Part shown: positions 17,831-26,757 of the stretch, one piece after another
How positions within the stretch are numbered: position 1 is the stretch's first letter
Layout of the letters: each line of letters opens with the position of its first letter
Notes under the pieces: generated by a model
What the model was told of the DNA's origin: nothing
Database searches by the model: none
Seen by the model: the letters and a program-made list of their open reading frames with translations, nothing else
DNA from: JBBDWK01 sp040902885
GTDB lineage: Bacteria > Acidobacteriota > Terriglobia > Bryobacterales > Bryobacteraceae
NCBI GenBank assembly: GCA_040902885.1
Contig: JBBDWK010000102.1
Span: 7,401 to 71,400, forward strand
DNA: 64,000 bases
Direction: 5' to 3'
Program-made: the position numbers and the translations under genes

Positions 17831-17883
17831 TGTTATCCTCCTGTGTGATTGAAATGGATTTGAGCGCTGTTGTCAAAGGGGCC

Positions 17884-17939
17884 GCCGCTTGCTTACGCGC
17901 GCGGTTCAGTGCACCGAACCCCGCGCGTAAGCAAGCGGC
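17884..17939. repeat. 'LAYARGSV'-type palindromic intergenic repeat
   Basis: Arms 17884-17907 and 17916-17939 are 24 bases each with a single mismatch and an 8-base loop. Read forward the left arm encodes the spurious peptide LAYARGSV, familiar from intergenic palindromes in acidobacterial genomes. It fills the gap between lipA (stop at 17945) and the patatin gene (GTG 17830), and could act as an mRNA-stabilising or terminating hairpin. Confidence 0.75.
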
Positions 17940-17944
17940 CGTCC

Positions 17945-18808
17945 TTACAGCGCTTCGGCCGCGTGATAGGAGCTGCGCACCAGCGGCCCCGCTTCAACGT
18001 GCGTGAAGCCCATCTCCCGACCCGCGCGACGCAGTGCGTCGAACTCGTCCGGAGGTACGAAGCGCACGATGGGCAGATGCTTGGGCGAAGGCCTCAGATA
18101 TTGGCCCAGGGTGAGGATGTCCACCCTGTGGGCGCGCAGGTCGCGCATTACGGCGAGCGCTTCCTCGTTCGTCTCGCCCAGCCCGAGCATCAACCCGGAC
18201 TTGGTCGGCGTCTCCGGGCGCACGCTCTTTGCATACGCCAGCATGTCCAGCGACCGCTCGTAGCGCGCACCGAGCCGCACCTGGCGGTACAGCCTGGGCA
18301 CGGTCTCGGTATTGTGATTCAGCACGTCCGGAGCGGCTTGCATCACGATATCCATGGCCTCGTGGACGCCCTGAAAATCCGGCGTCAGCACTTCCACGGC
18401 ACAACCGGGAATCCGTTCTCGTATGGCGTGGATGGTCATGGCGAAAAGCTCCGCGCCGCCATCTTTACGGTCGTCGCGATTCACGCTGGTGATCACCGCG
18501 TAGGCGAGGCCCATGGCAGCCACGGCTTCGGCCACGCGGCGCGGTTCGTCGTAATCCACATCCAGCGGCGGGCCTTTCCGCACCGCACAAAAGCCGCAGC
18601 GGCGTGTACACACGTTGCCGAGAATCATGAAGGTCGCAGTGCGCCGGTTCCAGCAGTCGCCGACGTTCGGGCAAGCGGCGCTCTCGCAGACCGTGTGCAG
18701 CTTCAGGCGGTCGATCAGTCCCTTCAACTCCCGGTAGTTCTCGCCCACGGGCGCGGGAGCCCGCAGCCAGGATGGCCGCTGCTGCTTGGGTGCGATGGAG
18801 ACGAGCAA
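17945..18808 (-). CDS. lipA: Lipoyl synthase
   Basis: 287 aa radical-SAM enzyme that inserts two sulfurs into protein-bound octanoyl groups. Both clusters are visible: the auxiliary cluster cysteines in CESAACPNVGDCW and the radical-SAM CxxxCxxC in CTRRCGFCAV. LGETNEEALAVMRDLRAHRVDILTLGQYL and the terminal VRSSYHAAE (serine ligand region) also fit. Start TTG 18808 lies 3 bases after the ftcD stop, so it is probably translated from the hutI-ftcD transcript. No lipB is nearby. Confidence 0.95.
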   Translation of the reverse strand: MLVSIAPKQQRPSWLRAPAPVGENYRELKGLIDRLKLHTVCESAACPNVGDCWNRRTATFMILGNVCTRRCGFCAVRKGPPLDVDYDEPRRVAEAVAAMGLAYAVITSVNRDDRKDGGAELFAMTIHAIRERIPGCAVEVLTPDFQGVHEAMDIVMQAAPDVLNHNTETVPRLYRQVRLGARYERSLDMLAYAKSVRPETPTKSGLMLGLGETNEEALAVMRDLRAHRVDILTLGQYLRPSPKHLPIVRFVPPDEFDALRRAGREMGFTHVEAGPLVRSSYHAAEAL

Positions 18809-18811
18809 GTT

Positions 18812-19738
18812 TCATTCTATCGCGGCGTGCCCGAAAGCCCGTTCCAGACGATCTTCCAGAATTACGTCGCGGTCTTCGCGCTCCAGATTGCGAAACCATT
18901 CGGCCGACGGGTCCACTGCCTGGCGCGGCACGAGACCAATCACCTCGCCTCCCGCGATGGCCACGCCCAGCCGCGCGGCTTCCGCCTTCACAAACTGGAA
19001 GACCTGCTCCACGCCGGTGGTCTCAAAATCCGTGAGGTTCATGGAGACCTGCGCCAGCCCCCGGGAAGCCAGCGGCACGCCCATGGCTTTAACATGGGGA
19101 AGGCCGCCGGACGAGGCGCGTATGCGGCCGGCGACGGTTCGGGCGACGGCCAGGTCCTCTGTGGCGAGATTGATGTTGTACGCGACGAGGAAGTTGCGCG
19201 CCCCGATTGCCGACGCACCGGCGGTGGGATGCAGTTCGCCTTCGCCAAAATCCGGCAGCCGGTCCGGATCGCGCCGGATCTCCTCGCGCAGCGTCTCGAA
19301 TTGGCCGCGCCGCACCACTTCGAGCCTCCGCCGTTCGGAACGAAGAGCGGCGGCTTCGTACAGGTAGACCGGCACGCGCAGGCGCTCCCAGATCTCGCGC
19401 GCCGCTTCGCGCGCCAGGCCAGCACAATCCTCGAGCGTTACGCCCCGCAGGGGAACAAAGGGCACCACGTCAGCGGCGCCTATGCGGGGATGAATGCCCC
19501 TGTGACCGTTGAGGTCGATGCATTCCACCGCGCGGGCAACGCCTCGCACCGCGGCTTCGGCCGCCGCGATGGGAGGGCCGGCGAAGGTGATCACGGAACG
19601 ATGATGGTCAACATCCATGGTACGGTCGAGCACCGCCACCCCGGGCACGGACGCGATTGTATCCGCGATGCCGTCAACAACCCGGCGCTCCCGCCCCTCC
19701 GAGAAGTTGGGCACGCACTCGACTAGTTGCCGTTCCAA
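18812..19738 (-). CDS. ftcD: Glutamate formimidoyltransferase
   Basis: 308 aa from TTG 19738. This start gives (M)ERQLVECVPNFSEGRE, the canonical N-terminus, has GGAGG just upstream and overlaps hutI by 16 bases; the longer frame is only hutI antiphase. Catalytic region NGHRGIHPRIGAADVVPFVPL matches FtcD. Only the formiminotransferase part is present (no cyclodeaminase), the usual bacterial form. It transfers the formimino group of N-formimino-glutamate to tetrahydrofolate in histidine breakdown. Its upstream partner is the anomalous HutI homologue; no hutH or hutU is in the window. Confidence 0.9.
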   Translation of the reverse strand: MERQLVECVPNFSEGRERRVVDGIADTIASVPGVAVLDRTMDVDHHRSVITFAGPPIAAAEAAVRGVARAVECIDLNGHRGIHPRIGAADVVPFVPLRGVTLEDCAGLAREAAREIWERLRVPVYLYEAAALRSERRRLEVVRRGQFETLREEIRRDPDRLPDFGEGELHPTAGASAIGARNFLVAYNINLATEDLAVARTVAGRIRASSGGLPHVKAMGVPLASRGLAQVSMNLTDFETTGVEQVFQFVKAEAARLGVAIAGGEVIGLVPRQAVDPSAEWFRNLEREDRDVILEDRLERAFGHAAIE

Positions 19739-20925
19739 TTTCCCTCCGCGTCGTACACCACCTTTCCTCTTTTTATCGCCAGAACCACCGGGTTGACGCC
19801 GAAGTGGTGGGGGATTTCGCGATAGTCGCGCACATCCAGCACGATCACGTCGGCCTGCTTGCCGTATTCGAGCGAGCCAACCCGCTCGGAGCTGCGAGTG
19901 GCCCAGGCGCCGTTGATGGTGGAGGCGGTGATGGCTTCGGCCGGCGTCATGCCCATCTTCATGCACGCCAGGGAGATCATCATGGGCATGCTGCAGGTCG
20001 CGTTGCTGCAAGGGTGAAAGCCGGTGGCGAGGGCCACGGCCGCACCTGCATCGATCAATTCCCGGGCCGGCGGAGGGATGCCGTCCGGGATTGTCAGGCC
20101 TGGCAGCAGGCAGGCGATGGTAGCCGAGCGGGCGAGCATCACCGACTGGCTTGCGGTCGTCTGCGACGTGTAATCCATGCTGACGGCGTCGAACTCGAGC
20201 GCCAGACGAACGCCGCCCGCATGCACTTTCAACGGGAAGCCCAGCTCGCGCGCGGCGCTGAAACACCGGTGGGCCTGGCGCTGCGAAGGCTCGGACTCCT
20301 CCGCGCACACGCCGACAAAGCGGGCCAGTTTCTGCTTCCGCAGGCGGGGCATCAGCGAGGAGCACATCCACTCGACGTAGCCGTCGGCATCGCCTCCGGA
20401 TTCGGATGGCGTGCCGGTGGCGGGTAAATAGGTGGCCACAATGTCCAAAGGGTCCTCCCGCAGCGCCGCCAGCACGCGCAGCGATTTCATCTCCACCGCG
20501 GCATCCTGCGCGTATCCCGTTCTGGCTTCCAGCGTCGTTGTGCCGTGACGAAGGAAAGTCCTGAGGAGGCCGCGCGCGCGCCAGGCCAGGCGGCGCGCCG
20601 AAAGAGTGCGAATTGCGTTCAAATCGGACTGGCCGGAATTTTCGCCATCCGGCTCGAAGTGTCCGAAGGCGAGACGAGCGCGGCTGTCGACGAAGCCGGG
20701 CATGACCACCCGGCCATCCGCATTGATCTCACGGGCAGTGCGCGCGGCGGCAAGGCTTTCGATACGCCGGCCCGGGCCGACATCCGTGATCACCCCATCC
20801 CGTATCAGAAGCGCGCCATCCGGAATGATTCCGATTTCCCGCAGTGCAGTGCCGCGCCGCGGCCCTTGGGCGCCTCGCAAGGTGAGCAGTTGACGGGCGC
20901 CCCGCACCAGAATCGTGTCACCCAC
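19723..20925 (-). CDS. Imidazolonepropionase homologue lacking most metal ligands
   Basis: 400 aa from GTG 20925. Overall alignment with HutI is good along its length (GALLIRDGVITDVGPG, MPGFVD, FLRHGTTTLEARTGY, LACMKMGMTPAEAITASTINGAWA, RVGSLEYGKQADVIVLDVRDYREIPHHFGVNPV). However the amidohydrolase HxH after PGFVD is R82-A-R84, the 'ADH' histidine is Tyr252, and the catalytic aspartate of the ALATDFNPGS motif is Gly302. Only His235 (KVHA) of the usual ligands remains. It therefore looks catalytically dead for imidazolonepropionate, or repurposed. It leads a minus-strand operon with ftcD and lipA. Confidence 0.8.
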   Translation of the reverse strand: MGDTILVRGARQLLTLRGAQGPRRGTALREIGIIPDGALLIRDGVITDVGPGRRIESLAAARTAREINADGRVVMPGFVDSRARLAFGHFEPDGENSGQSDLNAIRTLSARRLAWRARGLLRTFLRHGTTTLEARTGYAQDAAVEMKSLRVLAALREDPLDIVATYLPATGTPSESGGDADGYVEWMCSSLMPRLRKQKLARFVGVCAEESEPSQRQAHRCFSAARELGFPLKVHAGGVRLALEFDAVSMDYTSQTTASQSVMLARSATIACLLPGLTIPDGIPPPARELIDAGAAVALATGFHPCSNATCSMPMMISLACMKMGMTPAEAITASTINGAWATRSSERVGSLEYGKQADVIVLDVRDYREIPHHFGVNPVVLAIKRGKVVYDAEGNWNGN

Positions 20926-20937
20926 GCGTACTTACTG

Positions 20938-20943
20938 TAGCAT
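20938..20943 (+). promoter_or_regulatory. Putative -10 box for the pseudouridine synthase gene (leaderless)
   Basis: TAGCAT at 20938-20943 with a weak -35 (GTGTCA, 20915-20920, spacing 17). The ATG at 20950 comes 6 bases after the -10, so the message would start at or beside the start codon. Confidence 0.4.
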
Positions 20944-20949
20944 TCGATT

Positions 20950-21702
20950 ATGACGCGGCCGCCGGGCGGGCGAAATGGCAACCGCCCCTTAAAAACGCTG
21001 GAACGTGCCATTTCCAAGGCCGGGATAGGATCCCGCACGGAGGCCCGGCGCTGGATTGCGGACGGAAAGATCGCCGTGAACGGCCGCACGGTGAAGGATC
21101 CCGACCGCTGGGTGGATCTCGAGCGGGATCGCGTGACCATGGACGGCAAACCCGTTCGCCCCGGCCGCAAAATCTATCTCCTGCTCTACAAACCGAAGGG
21201 CTACATCACGACTTACAAGGATCCGCAAGGAAGGCCGACCGTCTACGATCTGATCGATACGGGGGAGTGGGTGTTCCCTGTGGGGCGTCTCGATCTGGAT
21301 ACCAGCGGACTGCTGATACTGACTAACGATGCGCAGTTCGCCGAGCGCCTCGCCAATCCCGAGTACAAAGCGCCCAAAACTTATCAGGTGAAAGCTTCCA
21401 CGCGGCTGACGGACGATCAGTTGGACGCGCTGCGGCGCGGGGTGGATCTGAGCGACGGCCCTACAAGACCGGCGCGGGTAACGCGGCTGCGCGATTCCGA
21501 AAAGTACACGTTCCTCGAAATGACCATTACGGAAGGCCGCAATCGCCAGGTGCGGCGCATGGTGGAAGCAGTGGGGAGCAAAGTGCTGAAGCTGGTGCGG
21601 ACAGCCATCGGTCCGGTGCGCATCGGGGATTTGCCCATCGGCAAGACGCGCCCGCTGACCAAGCCGGAGATTCAGGCGCTGTCCCCGCGGGCCGGCGGAT
21701 AG
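20950..21702 (+). CDS. RsuA/RluB family pseudouridine synthase
   Basis: 250 aa. N-terminal S4 RNA-binding domain (LERAISKAGIGSRTEARRWIADGKIAVNGR), then the synthase domain with the catalytic aspartate in GRLDLDTSGLLILTND and the closing motif ITEGRNRQVRRMVEAVGSKVLKLVR. It isomerises uridine in rRNA; length and S4 domain fit RluB better than RsuA but the target base is not certain. Divergent from hutI with 24 bases between. Confidence 0.9.
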   Translation: MTRPPGGRNGNRPLKTLERAISKAGIGSRTEARRWIADGKIAVNGRTVKDPDRWVDLERDRVTMDGKPVRPGRKIYLLLYKPKGYITTYKDPQGRPTVYDLIDTGEWVFPVGRLDLDTSGLLILTNDAQFAERLANPEYKAPKTYQVKASTRLTDDQLDALRRGVDLSDGPTRPARVTRLRDSEKYTFLEMTITEGRNRQVRRMVEAVGSKVLKLVRTAIGPVRIGDLPIGKTRPLTKPEIQALSPRAGG

Positions 21703-21740
21703 AACTTCCGGCGTCCCCAAGCGGCAGTCCGCGGTCGATT

Positions 21741-21749
21741 TGCTATATT
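21741..21749 (+). promoter_or_regulatory. Extended -10 promoter of valS
   Basis: TGCTATATT (extended TGn plus TATATT) ends 11 bases before the valS ATG (21761). No -35 is recognisable. The identical nonamer precedes the DUF6282 gene at 52520-52528. Confidence 0.45.
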
Positions 21750-21760
21750 GGAAATTCCCC

Positions 21761-24433
21761 ATGCAAATCGAGAAAGTCTACGAACCTCAGCGGTTTGAGC
21801 CGCATTGGGCGCAGTGGTGGATCGACCGGAAACTGTACGTAGCCCAGCACCGTCCGGGACCGGCTTTCTCGCTCGTCATTCCGCCGCCCAACGTCACCGG
21901 CTCTCTGCACATGGGCCACATGCTGGAGCACGCCGAGATCGACACCACCGTCCGGCGGCGCCGCATGCTGGGCGACAACACGCTCTGGCTGCCGGGAACG
22001 GACCACGCCGGCATCGCGACCCAGATGATGGTGGAGCGCCAGTTGGCGAAAGAGGGAATCGACCGATGCCGGCTCGGCCGTGAGAAATTCGAGGATCGCG
22101 TCTGGCAGTGGAAGGAACAGTACGGCGACACCATTAAGGCACAGATGGTTCGCATGGGCCTGAGCTGCGACTGGTCGCGTGAGCGTTTTACCCTCGATCC
22201 CGGCCTTTCCCGCGCCGTCCGCGAAGTCTTCGTCCGCCTGTACGAGAAGGGCCTGATTTATCGCGGCGAGTACATGGTCAACTGGTGCCCCGGCTGCCGC
22301 ACCGCGCTCTCCGACTTGGAAGTGGCGCACGATGAGACTCAGGGGAACATGTGGCACATCAGATACCCCGTGCACGGTTCCTCGCGGAGTCTCGTGGTGG
22401 CCACCACGCGTCCTGAGACCATGCTGGGCGACACCGCGGTCGCCATCAACCCGGCCGACCCGCGTTACTTCGACCTGCACGGGCTCACCGTCGATCTGCC
22501 GCTGATGAACCGCGAGATTCCGTTGATCCTGGACGAGGTCGCGGACCCGAAGTTCGGCACCGGCGTTGTGAAGATCACGCCCGCGCACGATCCGAACGAC
22601 TTTGAAGCGGGCCGCCGGCATCATCTGCCGCACGTCAAGGTCATCGGGGAGAACGGTCACATGACCCTCGAGGCCGGCCCATACGCCGGGCTCGACCGCA
22701 TGGAGGCGCGCCGGCGGGTTGTGCAAGACCTGGAAGACCTGGGGCTGCTCGAAAAGGTGGAGCCGTATCCGCTGAGCGTCGGCAAGTGCGACCGCTGCAA
22801 AACCGTTGTCGAGCCGCTCGTCTCCATCCAATGGTTCGTCAAAACCAAGCCTCTGGCCGCTAAAGCCATCGAGGTGGTGGAGAACGGCCGCATCGAATTC
22901 ATTCCGGAGATGTGGACCAAGACGTACTTCGAGTGGATGTACAACATCCGCGACTGGTGCGTTTCGCGCCAGCTTTGGTGGGGTCACCGCATTCCCGCAT
23001 GGCACTGCAAGAGCTGCGGCGAAGTCATGGTGGCGCGCGAAGCGCCGGAGGCGTGCCTGCGCTGCGGCGGCTCCATGCTCGAGCAGGACCCCGACGTGCT
23101 CGACACCTGGTTCAGTTCCGCGCTCTGGCCCTTCTCCACGCTCGGGTGGCCGGACGAAACCGAGGACCTGAAGCTGTTTTATCCGACAAGCCTGCTGATC
23201 ACGGGCTTCGACATCCTGTTCTTCTGGGTAGCGCGGATGGTCATGATGGGCATCGAGTTCATGGGCGAAGTGCCCTTCCGTCAGGTCTACATCCACGGCC
23301 TGGTGCGGGACGCCGACCGCCTGAAGATGTCCAAGACGCGCGGCAACACCATCGACCCGCTGGCCATGACCGAGAAGTACGGCACGGATGCGGTGCGGCT
23401 CTCTCTGCTCATGGGCGCGGCGCCGGGCACGGACATCGTGCTCACCGAAGACCGCATGGAAAGCGCGCGCGCCTTCGCCAACAAGATCTGGAACGCGGCG
23501 CGGCTGCTCTTCATGAACATGGAGCGGTCGGGCGTCCCGCCGTGGCTTCCCGCCGACCCGCAGCCAGGCCTGCCCGAAACCGCGGGAAGCCTCGCGGCTT
23601 CTCTTGAAGACCGCTGGATCTTCAGCCGTCTGAACGCTTGCGCGGAGCAAGCCAACCGGGCGATCGATCAGTACCGCTTCCATGAGGCCGCGCAGGTGCT
23701 CTGGCACTTCTTCTGGCACGAGTTCTGCGATTGGTACCTGGAGTTCAAGAAGCTGCGGTTCGAAGAAAACTCCGGGCTCACGGCGGACTGGCGGAACCTG
23801 CTGACCGTTTTCGAAAGCGCTTTGCGGCTGCTGCATCCTGTGATGCCGTTCCTAACCGAAGAGCTGTGGCAGCGCCTGAAATCGGCCGATGCCAACCGGC
23901 CGGAATCCATCTCGCTTGCGCCCTACCCTCAATACCGGCAGGAGTCGGCGGATCTGGCGGCCGAGCACGAGATGCAGATTCTGCAGGACGCGATTACGGC
24001 GGCGCGCAATCTGCGCGCGGAGATGAAGCTGGACCCGAAGCAGTTGGTGGAAGGCGCGCTATACGGCCGCGGCATTGCCGTCACGGTGGGCCGCAGTCAT
24101 TCCCAGGCCATCCGCAAGCTCGCCAACATCGATCTGGAGTTCCGCGAAGAAGCCGCTCCGGGGGCTCGCGGCGCGGAGGCGCGGCGCTCCACGCCCGAGT
24201 TCGACCTGATCCTGCGCATCCCTCTGGAGCAGACCGATGCGCAGCGCAAGCGTCTGGAAAAGGAGAAGGAGCAGCTCGACAAGGTGATTGCCGCTTCGCG
24301 CCGCCAGCTTGCGGACGAAACATTTCTCAGCCGCGCGCCCGAGCATGTGGTGGGTTCCATTCGCCAGAAACTGGTTGAGTACGAGGCCCAGGCGGCAAAA
24401 GTGCGCGCTGGTCTTGAAGGCTTGGCCGGATGA
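21761..24433 (+). CDS. valS: Valine--tRNA ligase
   Basis: 890 aa from ATG 21761 (MQIEKVYEPQRFEPHW; the upstream ORF extension to 21740 lies in the promoter). Class I synthetase: HIGH-type motif in GSLHMGHMLEH, KMSKS-type motif KMSKTRGN, the CP1 editing domain (TTRPETMLGDTAVAINP), anticodon-binding helical domain (FFWHEFCDWYLEFKK) and the C-terminal ValS coiled coil (RLEKEKEQLDKVIAASRRQL...). Its end overlaps nadC by 4 bases (ATGA). Confidence 0.97.
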   Translation: MQIEKVYEPQRFEPHWAQWWIDRKLYVAQHRPGPAFSLVIPPPNVTGSLHMGHMLEHAEIDTTVRRRRMLGDNTLWLPGTDHAGIATQMMVERQLAKEGIDRCRLGREKFEDRVWQWKEQYGDTIKAQMVRMGLSCDWSRERFTLDPGLSRAVREVFVRLYEKGLIYRGEYMVNWCPGCRTALSDLEVAHDETQGNMWHIRYPVHGSSRSLVVATTRPETMLGDTAVAINPADPRYFDLHGLTVDLPLMNREIPLILDEVADPKFGTGVVKITPAHDPNDFEAGRRHHLPHVKVIGENGHMTLEAGPYAGLDRMEARRRVVQDLEDLGLLEKVEPYPLSVGKCDRCKTVVEPLVSIQWFVKTKPLAAKAIEVVENGRIEFIPEMWTKTYFEWMYNIRDWCVSRQLWWGHRIPAWHCKSCGEVMVAREAPEACLRCGGSMLEQDPDVLDTWFSSALWPFSTLGWPDETEDLKLFYPTSLLITGFDILFFWVARMVMMGIEFMGEVPFRQVYIHGLVRDADRLKMSKTRGNTIDPLAMTEKYGTDAVRLSLLMGAAPGTDIVLTEDRMESARAFANKIWNAARLLFMNMERSGVPPWLPADPQPGLPETAGSLAASLEDRWIFSRLNACAEQANRAIDQYRFHEAAQVLWHFFWHEFCDWYLEFKKLRFEENSGLTADWRNLLTVFESALRLLHPVMPFLTEELWQRLKSADANRPESISLAPYPQYRQESADLAAEHEMQILQDAITAARNLRAEMKLDPKQLVEGALYGRGIAVTVGRSHSQAIRKLANIDLEFREEAAPGARGAEARRSTPEFDLILRIPLEQTDAQRKRLEKEKEQLDKVIAASRRQLADETFLSRAPEHVVGSIRQKLVEYEAQAAKVRAGLEGLAG

Positions 24434-25251
24434 CCGGAATCGCCGACACGGTCCGCCGCGCGCTCGAAGAGGACATTGGCAGCGGCGACGTTACCACGCT
24501 TGCGTGCGTCGCCGAGGACCGTAAAGCGCGCGGCGTATTTCTGGCGCGTGAGCCGCAGGTCGTGGCGGGAGTGCATCTGCTGCCCGTCATTTTCGAGTCG
24601 CGCGGCGGCGTCGACGAACTGGCCGTCGAGAAAAGGGACGGCGAGTTCGCGGCCGAGGGCGAACCCATCGCGTGCGTGCGCGGCAAGGCGCGGACGCTGC
24701 TCGAGTGCGAGCGCGTGGCATTGAACTTCCTGCAGCGGCTGGGCGGCATCGCCACCTTGGGCCGAGCCTATGTGGACCGCGTGCGGGGTACCAACTGCCG
24801 CATTCTGGATACGCGCAAAACAACACCGGGGCTGCGGCGGCTGGAGAAGATGGCGGCGGCGGCCGGCGGCGTGACCAATCACCGCATGGGACTCTTCGAC
24901 GCCATTCTCATCAAGAACAACCACATCGCCGCGGCGGGCGGCGTGGCCCAGGCTTTGCGGAATGCGAGGGCGTCCGGGCTGCCCATCGAGATTGAGGTGC
25001 GCAGCCGGGCCGAGCTGATGGAGGCGCTCGAAAATGGCGCAACACACCTGCTGCTCGACAATCTTTCGCCACATGAAGCCGCCGAGCAGATTCGCCTGAT
25101 CGCGGGCCGCGCAACCGTCGAGCTTTCCGGCGGTATTACGCTCGAGAACGTGCGGGCATACGCCGAGACCGGCGCGCAGTTCGTCTCCGCGGGCGCCATC
25201 ACCCACTCCGCCCGCGCCGTGGACGTAAGCTTCCGTTTGGAACTCGAGTGA
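24430..25251 (+). CDS. nadC: Nicotinate-nucleotide pyrophosphorylase (carboxylating)
   Basis: 273 aa. Quinolinate phosphoribosyltransferase of NAD synthesis. Visible: EEDIGSGDVTTLA near the start, ERVALNFLQRLGGIATL, the conserved DTRKTTPGLRRLEKMAAAAGGVTNHRMGLFDAILIKNNH region that binds quinolinate and PRPP, and VELSGGITLENVRAYAETG near the end. It overlaps valS and birA by 4 bases each, so translation is probably coupled. nadA and nadB are not in the window. Confidence 0.96.
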   Translation: MTGIADTVRRALEEDIGSGDVTTLACVAEDRKARGVFLAREPQVVAGVHLLPVIFESRGGVDELAVEKRDGEFAAEGEPIACVRGKARTLLECERVALNFLQRLGGIATLGRAYVDRVRGTNCRILDTRKTTPGLRRLEKMAAAAGGVTNHRMGLFDAILIKNNHIAAAGGVAQALRNARASGLPIEIEVRSRAELMEALENGATHLLLDNLSPHEAAEQIRLIAGRATVELSGGITLENVRAYAETGAQFVSAGAITHSARAVDVSFRLELE

Positions 25252-25970
25252 GCCGGCGCATCGAGCGATTCTCCACCATCGATTCCACCATGCACGAGGC
25301 CGCCCGCCTGGCCGCTGAAGGCGCGCCGGCGGGAACTGCCGTGGTAGCGGACGAGCAGACCGCGGGTATCGGACGCCATGGACACGCCTGGCATTCGGAG
25401 CGGCGCGCCGGGCTCTACCTCTCGGTGATCCTGCGGCCCGCGCTCGAGCCCTCCTCCCTGCCCCTGCTTACGTTGGCCCTCGGTCTCGCCATGGCCGACG
25501 CCATCCGCATCGCCGCCGGTCTGGCCTGCGATCTGCGGTGGCCCAACGATGTGCTTTCGCGCGGCAGGAAGCTGGCCGGCATTCTCGTGCAGATGCACAA
25601 CTCGGCGGCCATCGCCGGAATCGGAATCAACGTGAATCACGAGTCCTTCCCGAAGCATCTTGCGGAGGAGGCCACATCGCTCCGTATGGAGACCGGCTGT
25701 GAGCATTCCCGCGAGACGCTGCTGGAAGCGGTGTTGCTTGCGGTGGACGGTTCGTCCAGAATGCTGGTGGAGGATGGGCCGCAAGCCATCGTCGATCTCT
25801 TCTCGATCCGCTCCAGCTACGTACGGGGGCGGCGGGTGCGCGTGGCACACCAGGACGATGGCGATCTGGTGGGCGTGACCGCGGGCCTCGACTCCCGCGG
25901 ATTCTTGATCGTGAGAAAGGACGACGGAAGCGAAAGTCTGGTGCTCGCCGGCGGCGTGCGCCCGGCCTGA
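25248..25970 (+). CDS. birA: Biotin--[acetyl-CoA-carboxylase] ligase
   Basis: 240 aa from GTG 25248. Biotin/AMP loop GRHGHAWHSERRAGLYLSVIL replaces the common GRGR(R/G)W sequence, a mild variation. LRWPNDVLSRGRKLAGILVQM provides the catalytic lysines, and IAGIGINVNH completes the active site. C-terminal SH3-like domain is present (YVRGRRVRVAHQDDGDLVGVTAGLDSRGFLIV). No N-terminal helix-turn-helix, so a class I enzyme that does not repress transcription. Part of the nadC-birA-coaX cofactor operon. Confidence 0.93.
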   Translation: MSRRIERFSTIDSTMHEAARLAAEGAPAGTAVVADEQTAGIGRHGHAWHSERRAGLYLSVILRPALEPSSLPLLTLALGLAMADAIRIAAGLACDLRWPNDVLSRGRKLAGILVQMHNSAAIAGIGINVNHESFPKHLAEEATSLRMETGCEHSRETLLEAVLLAVDGSSRMLVEDGPQAIVDLFSIRSSYVRGRRVRVAHQDDGDLVGVTAGLDSRGFLIVRKDDGSESLVLAGGVRPA

Positions 25971-25986
25971 TCGCTTCGGCTGCCAT

Positions 25987-26757
25987 ATGCTACTTGCGCT
26001 CGACGTAGGCAACACCAACGTAACCATCGGCGCCTTCGAAGGCGGGCGGCTCATCCGCGACTGGCGTCTGCGGACGGTAGTGGAGCAGACTGCGGACGAA
26101 TGGGGCATCCTGCTGCGCAACATCTTCACGCTCTCCGCGCTTGGGCTCGATCACGTGGAGGGCATCATCGTCGCGAGCGTCGTGCCGCCCCTCGATAGCG
26201 CCCTGGTCCAGATGGCCCACCGGTACTTCGATTCGGACGCGCTTTTTGTTACCGCAACCACCGACACGGGCCTCAAAATCTGCTATGAGAACCCGAGCGA
26301 AGTGGGCGCGGACCGCCTGGTCAACGGCGTGGCGGCGCTGCACAAGTACGGCGGCCCGTGCGTGGTGGTGGACCTGGGCACGGCCATCACCTTCGACGCC
26401 ATCTCCGCCAAGGCAGAGTATCTGGGCGGAGTGATTGCAGCGGGCATCGGCATCTCGATCGACGCGCTGTTTTCCCGCACCGCGAGGCTGCCGCGCGTCG
26501 ATTTCCGCCAGCCCGAGCGCGTCATCGGCACGAACACGGTGTCCAGCATCCAATCGGGGCTTTACTATGGAGCCCTGGGCATGATCGACGGCATTGTGGA
26601 GCGGCTGATGACGGAACTGGGGCCGGACACGCGGGTGATCGCCACCGGAGGGCAGGCGCCGATGATTGCCAAGGGGTCGCGCTACCTGAAGCTTATTGAC
26701 GAGCATCTCACGCTCGAAGGCTTGCGGCTGATTTGGGAACGGAACCGGCGGCAGTGA
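25987..26757 (+). CDS. coaX: Type III pantothenate kinase
   Basis: 256 aa. ASKHA-fold motifs are clear: LALDVGNTNVTIGAFEGG (phosphate 1), NPSEVGADRLVNGVAAL, VVVDLGTAITFDAIS (phosphate 2) and RVIATGGQAPMIA. First step of coenzyme A synthesis, ATP-dependent phosphorylation of pantothenate. Starts 16 bases after birA and overlaps the next gene by 4 bases. Confidence 0.95.
   Translation: MLLALDVGNTNVTIGAFEGGRLIRDWRLRTVVEQTADEWGILLRNIFTLSALGLDHVEGIIVASVVPPLDSALVQMAHRYFDSDALFVTATTDTGLKICYENPSEVGADRLVNGVAALHKYGGPCVVVDLGTAITFDAISAKAEYLGGVIAAGIGISIDALFSRTARLPRVDFRQPERVIGTNTVSSIQSGLYYGALGMIDGIVERLMTELGPDTRVIATGGQAPMIAKGSRYLKLIDEHLTLEGLRLIWERNRRQ

Noticed and set aside
17870..19726. 618-aa plus-strand ORF opposite lipA and ftcD
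   Set aside because: It is antisense to two well-supported genes, has no family features and begins inside the palindromic repeat, giving the spurious LAYARGSV peptide.
19739..20371. N-terminal 211-residue extension of FtcD
   Set aside because: It is the hutI gene read out of frame; the canonical FtcD N-terminus starts at TTG 19738.
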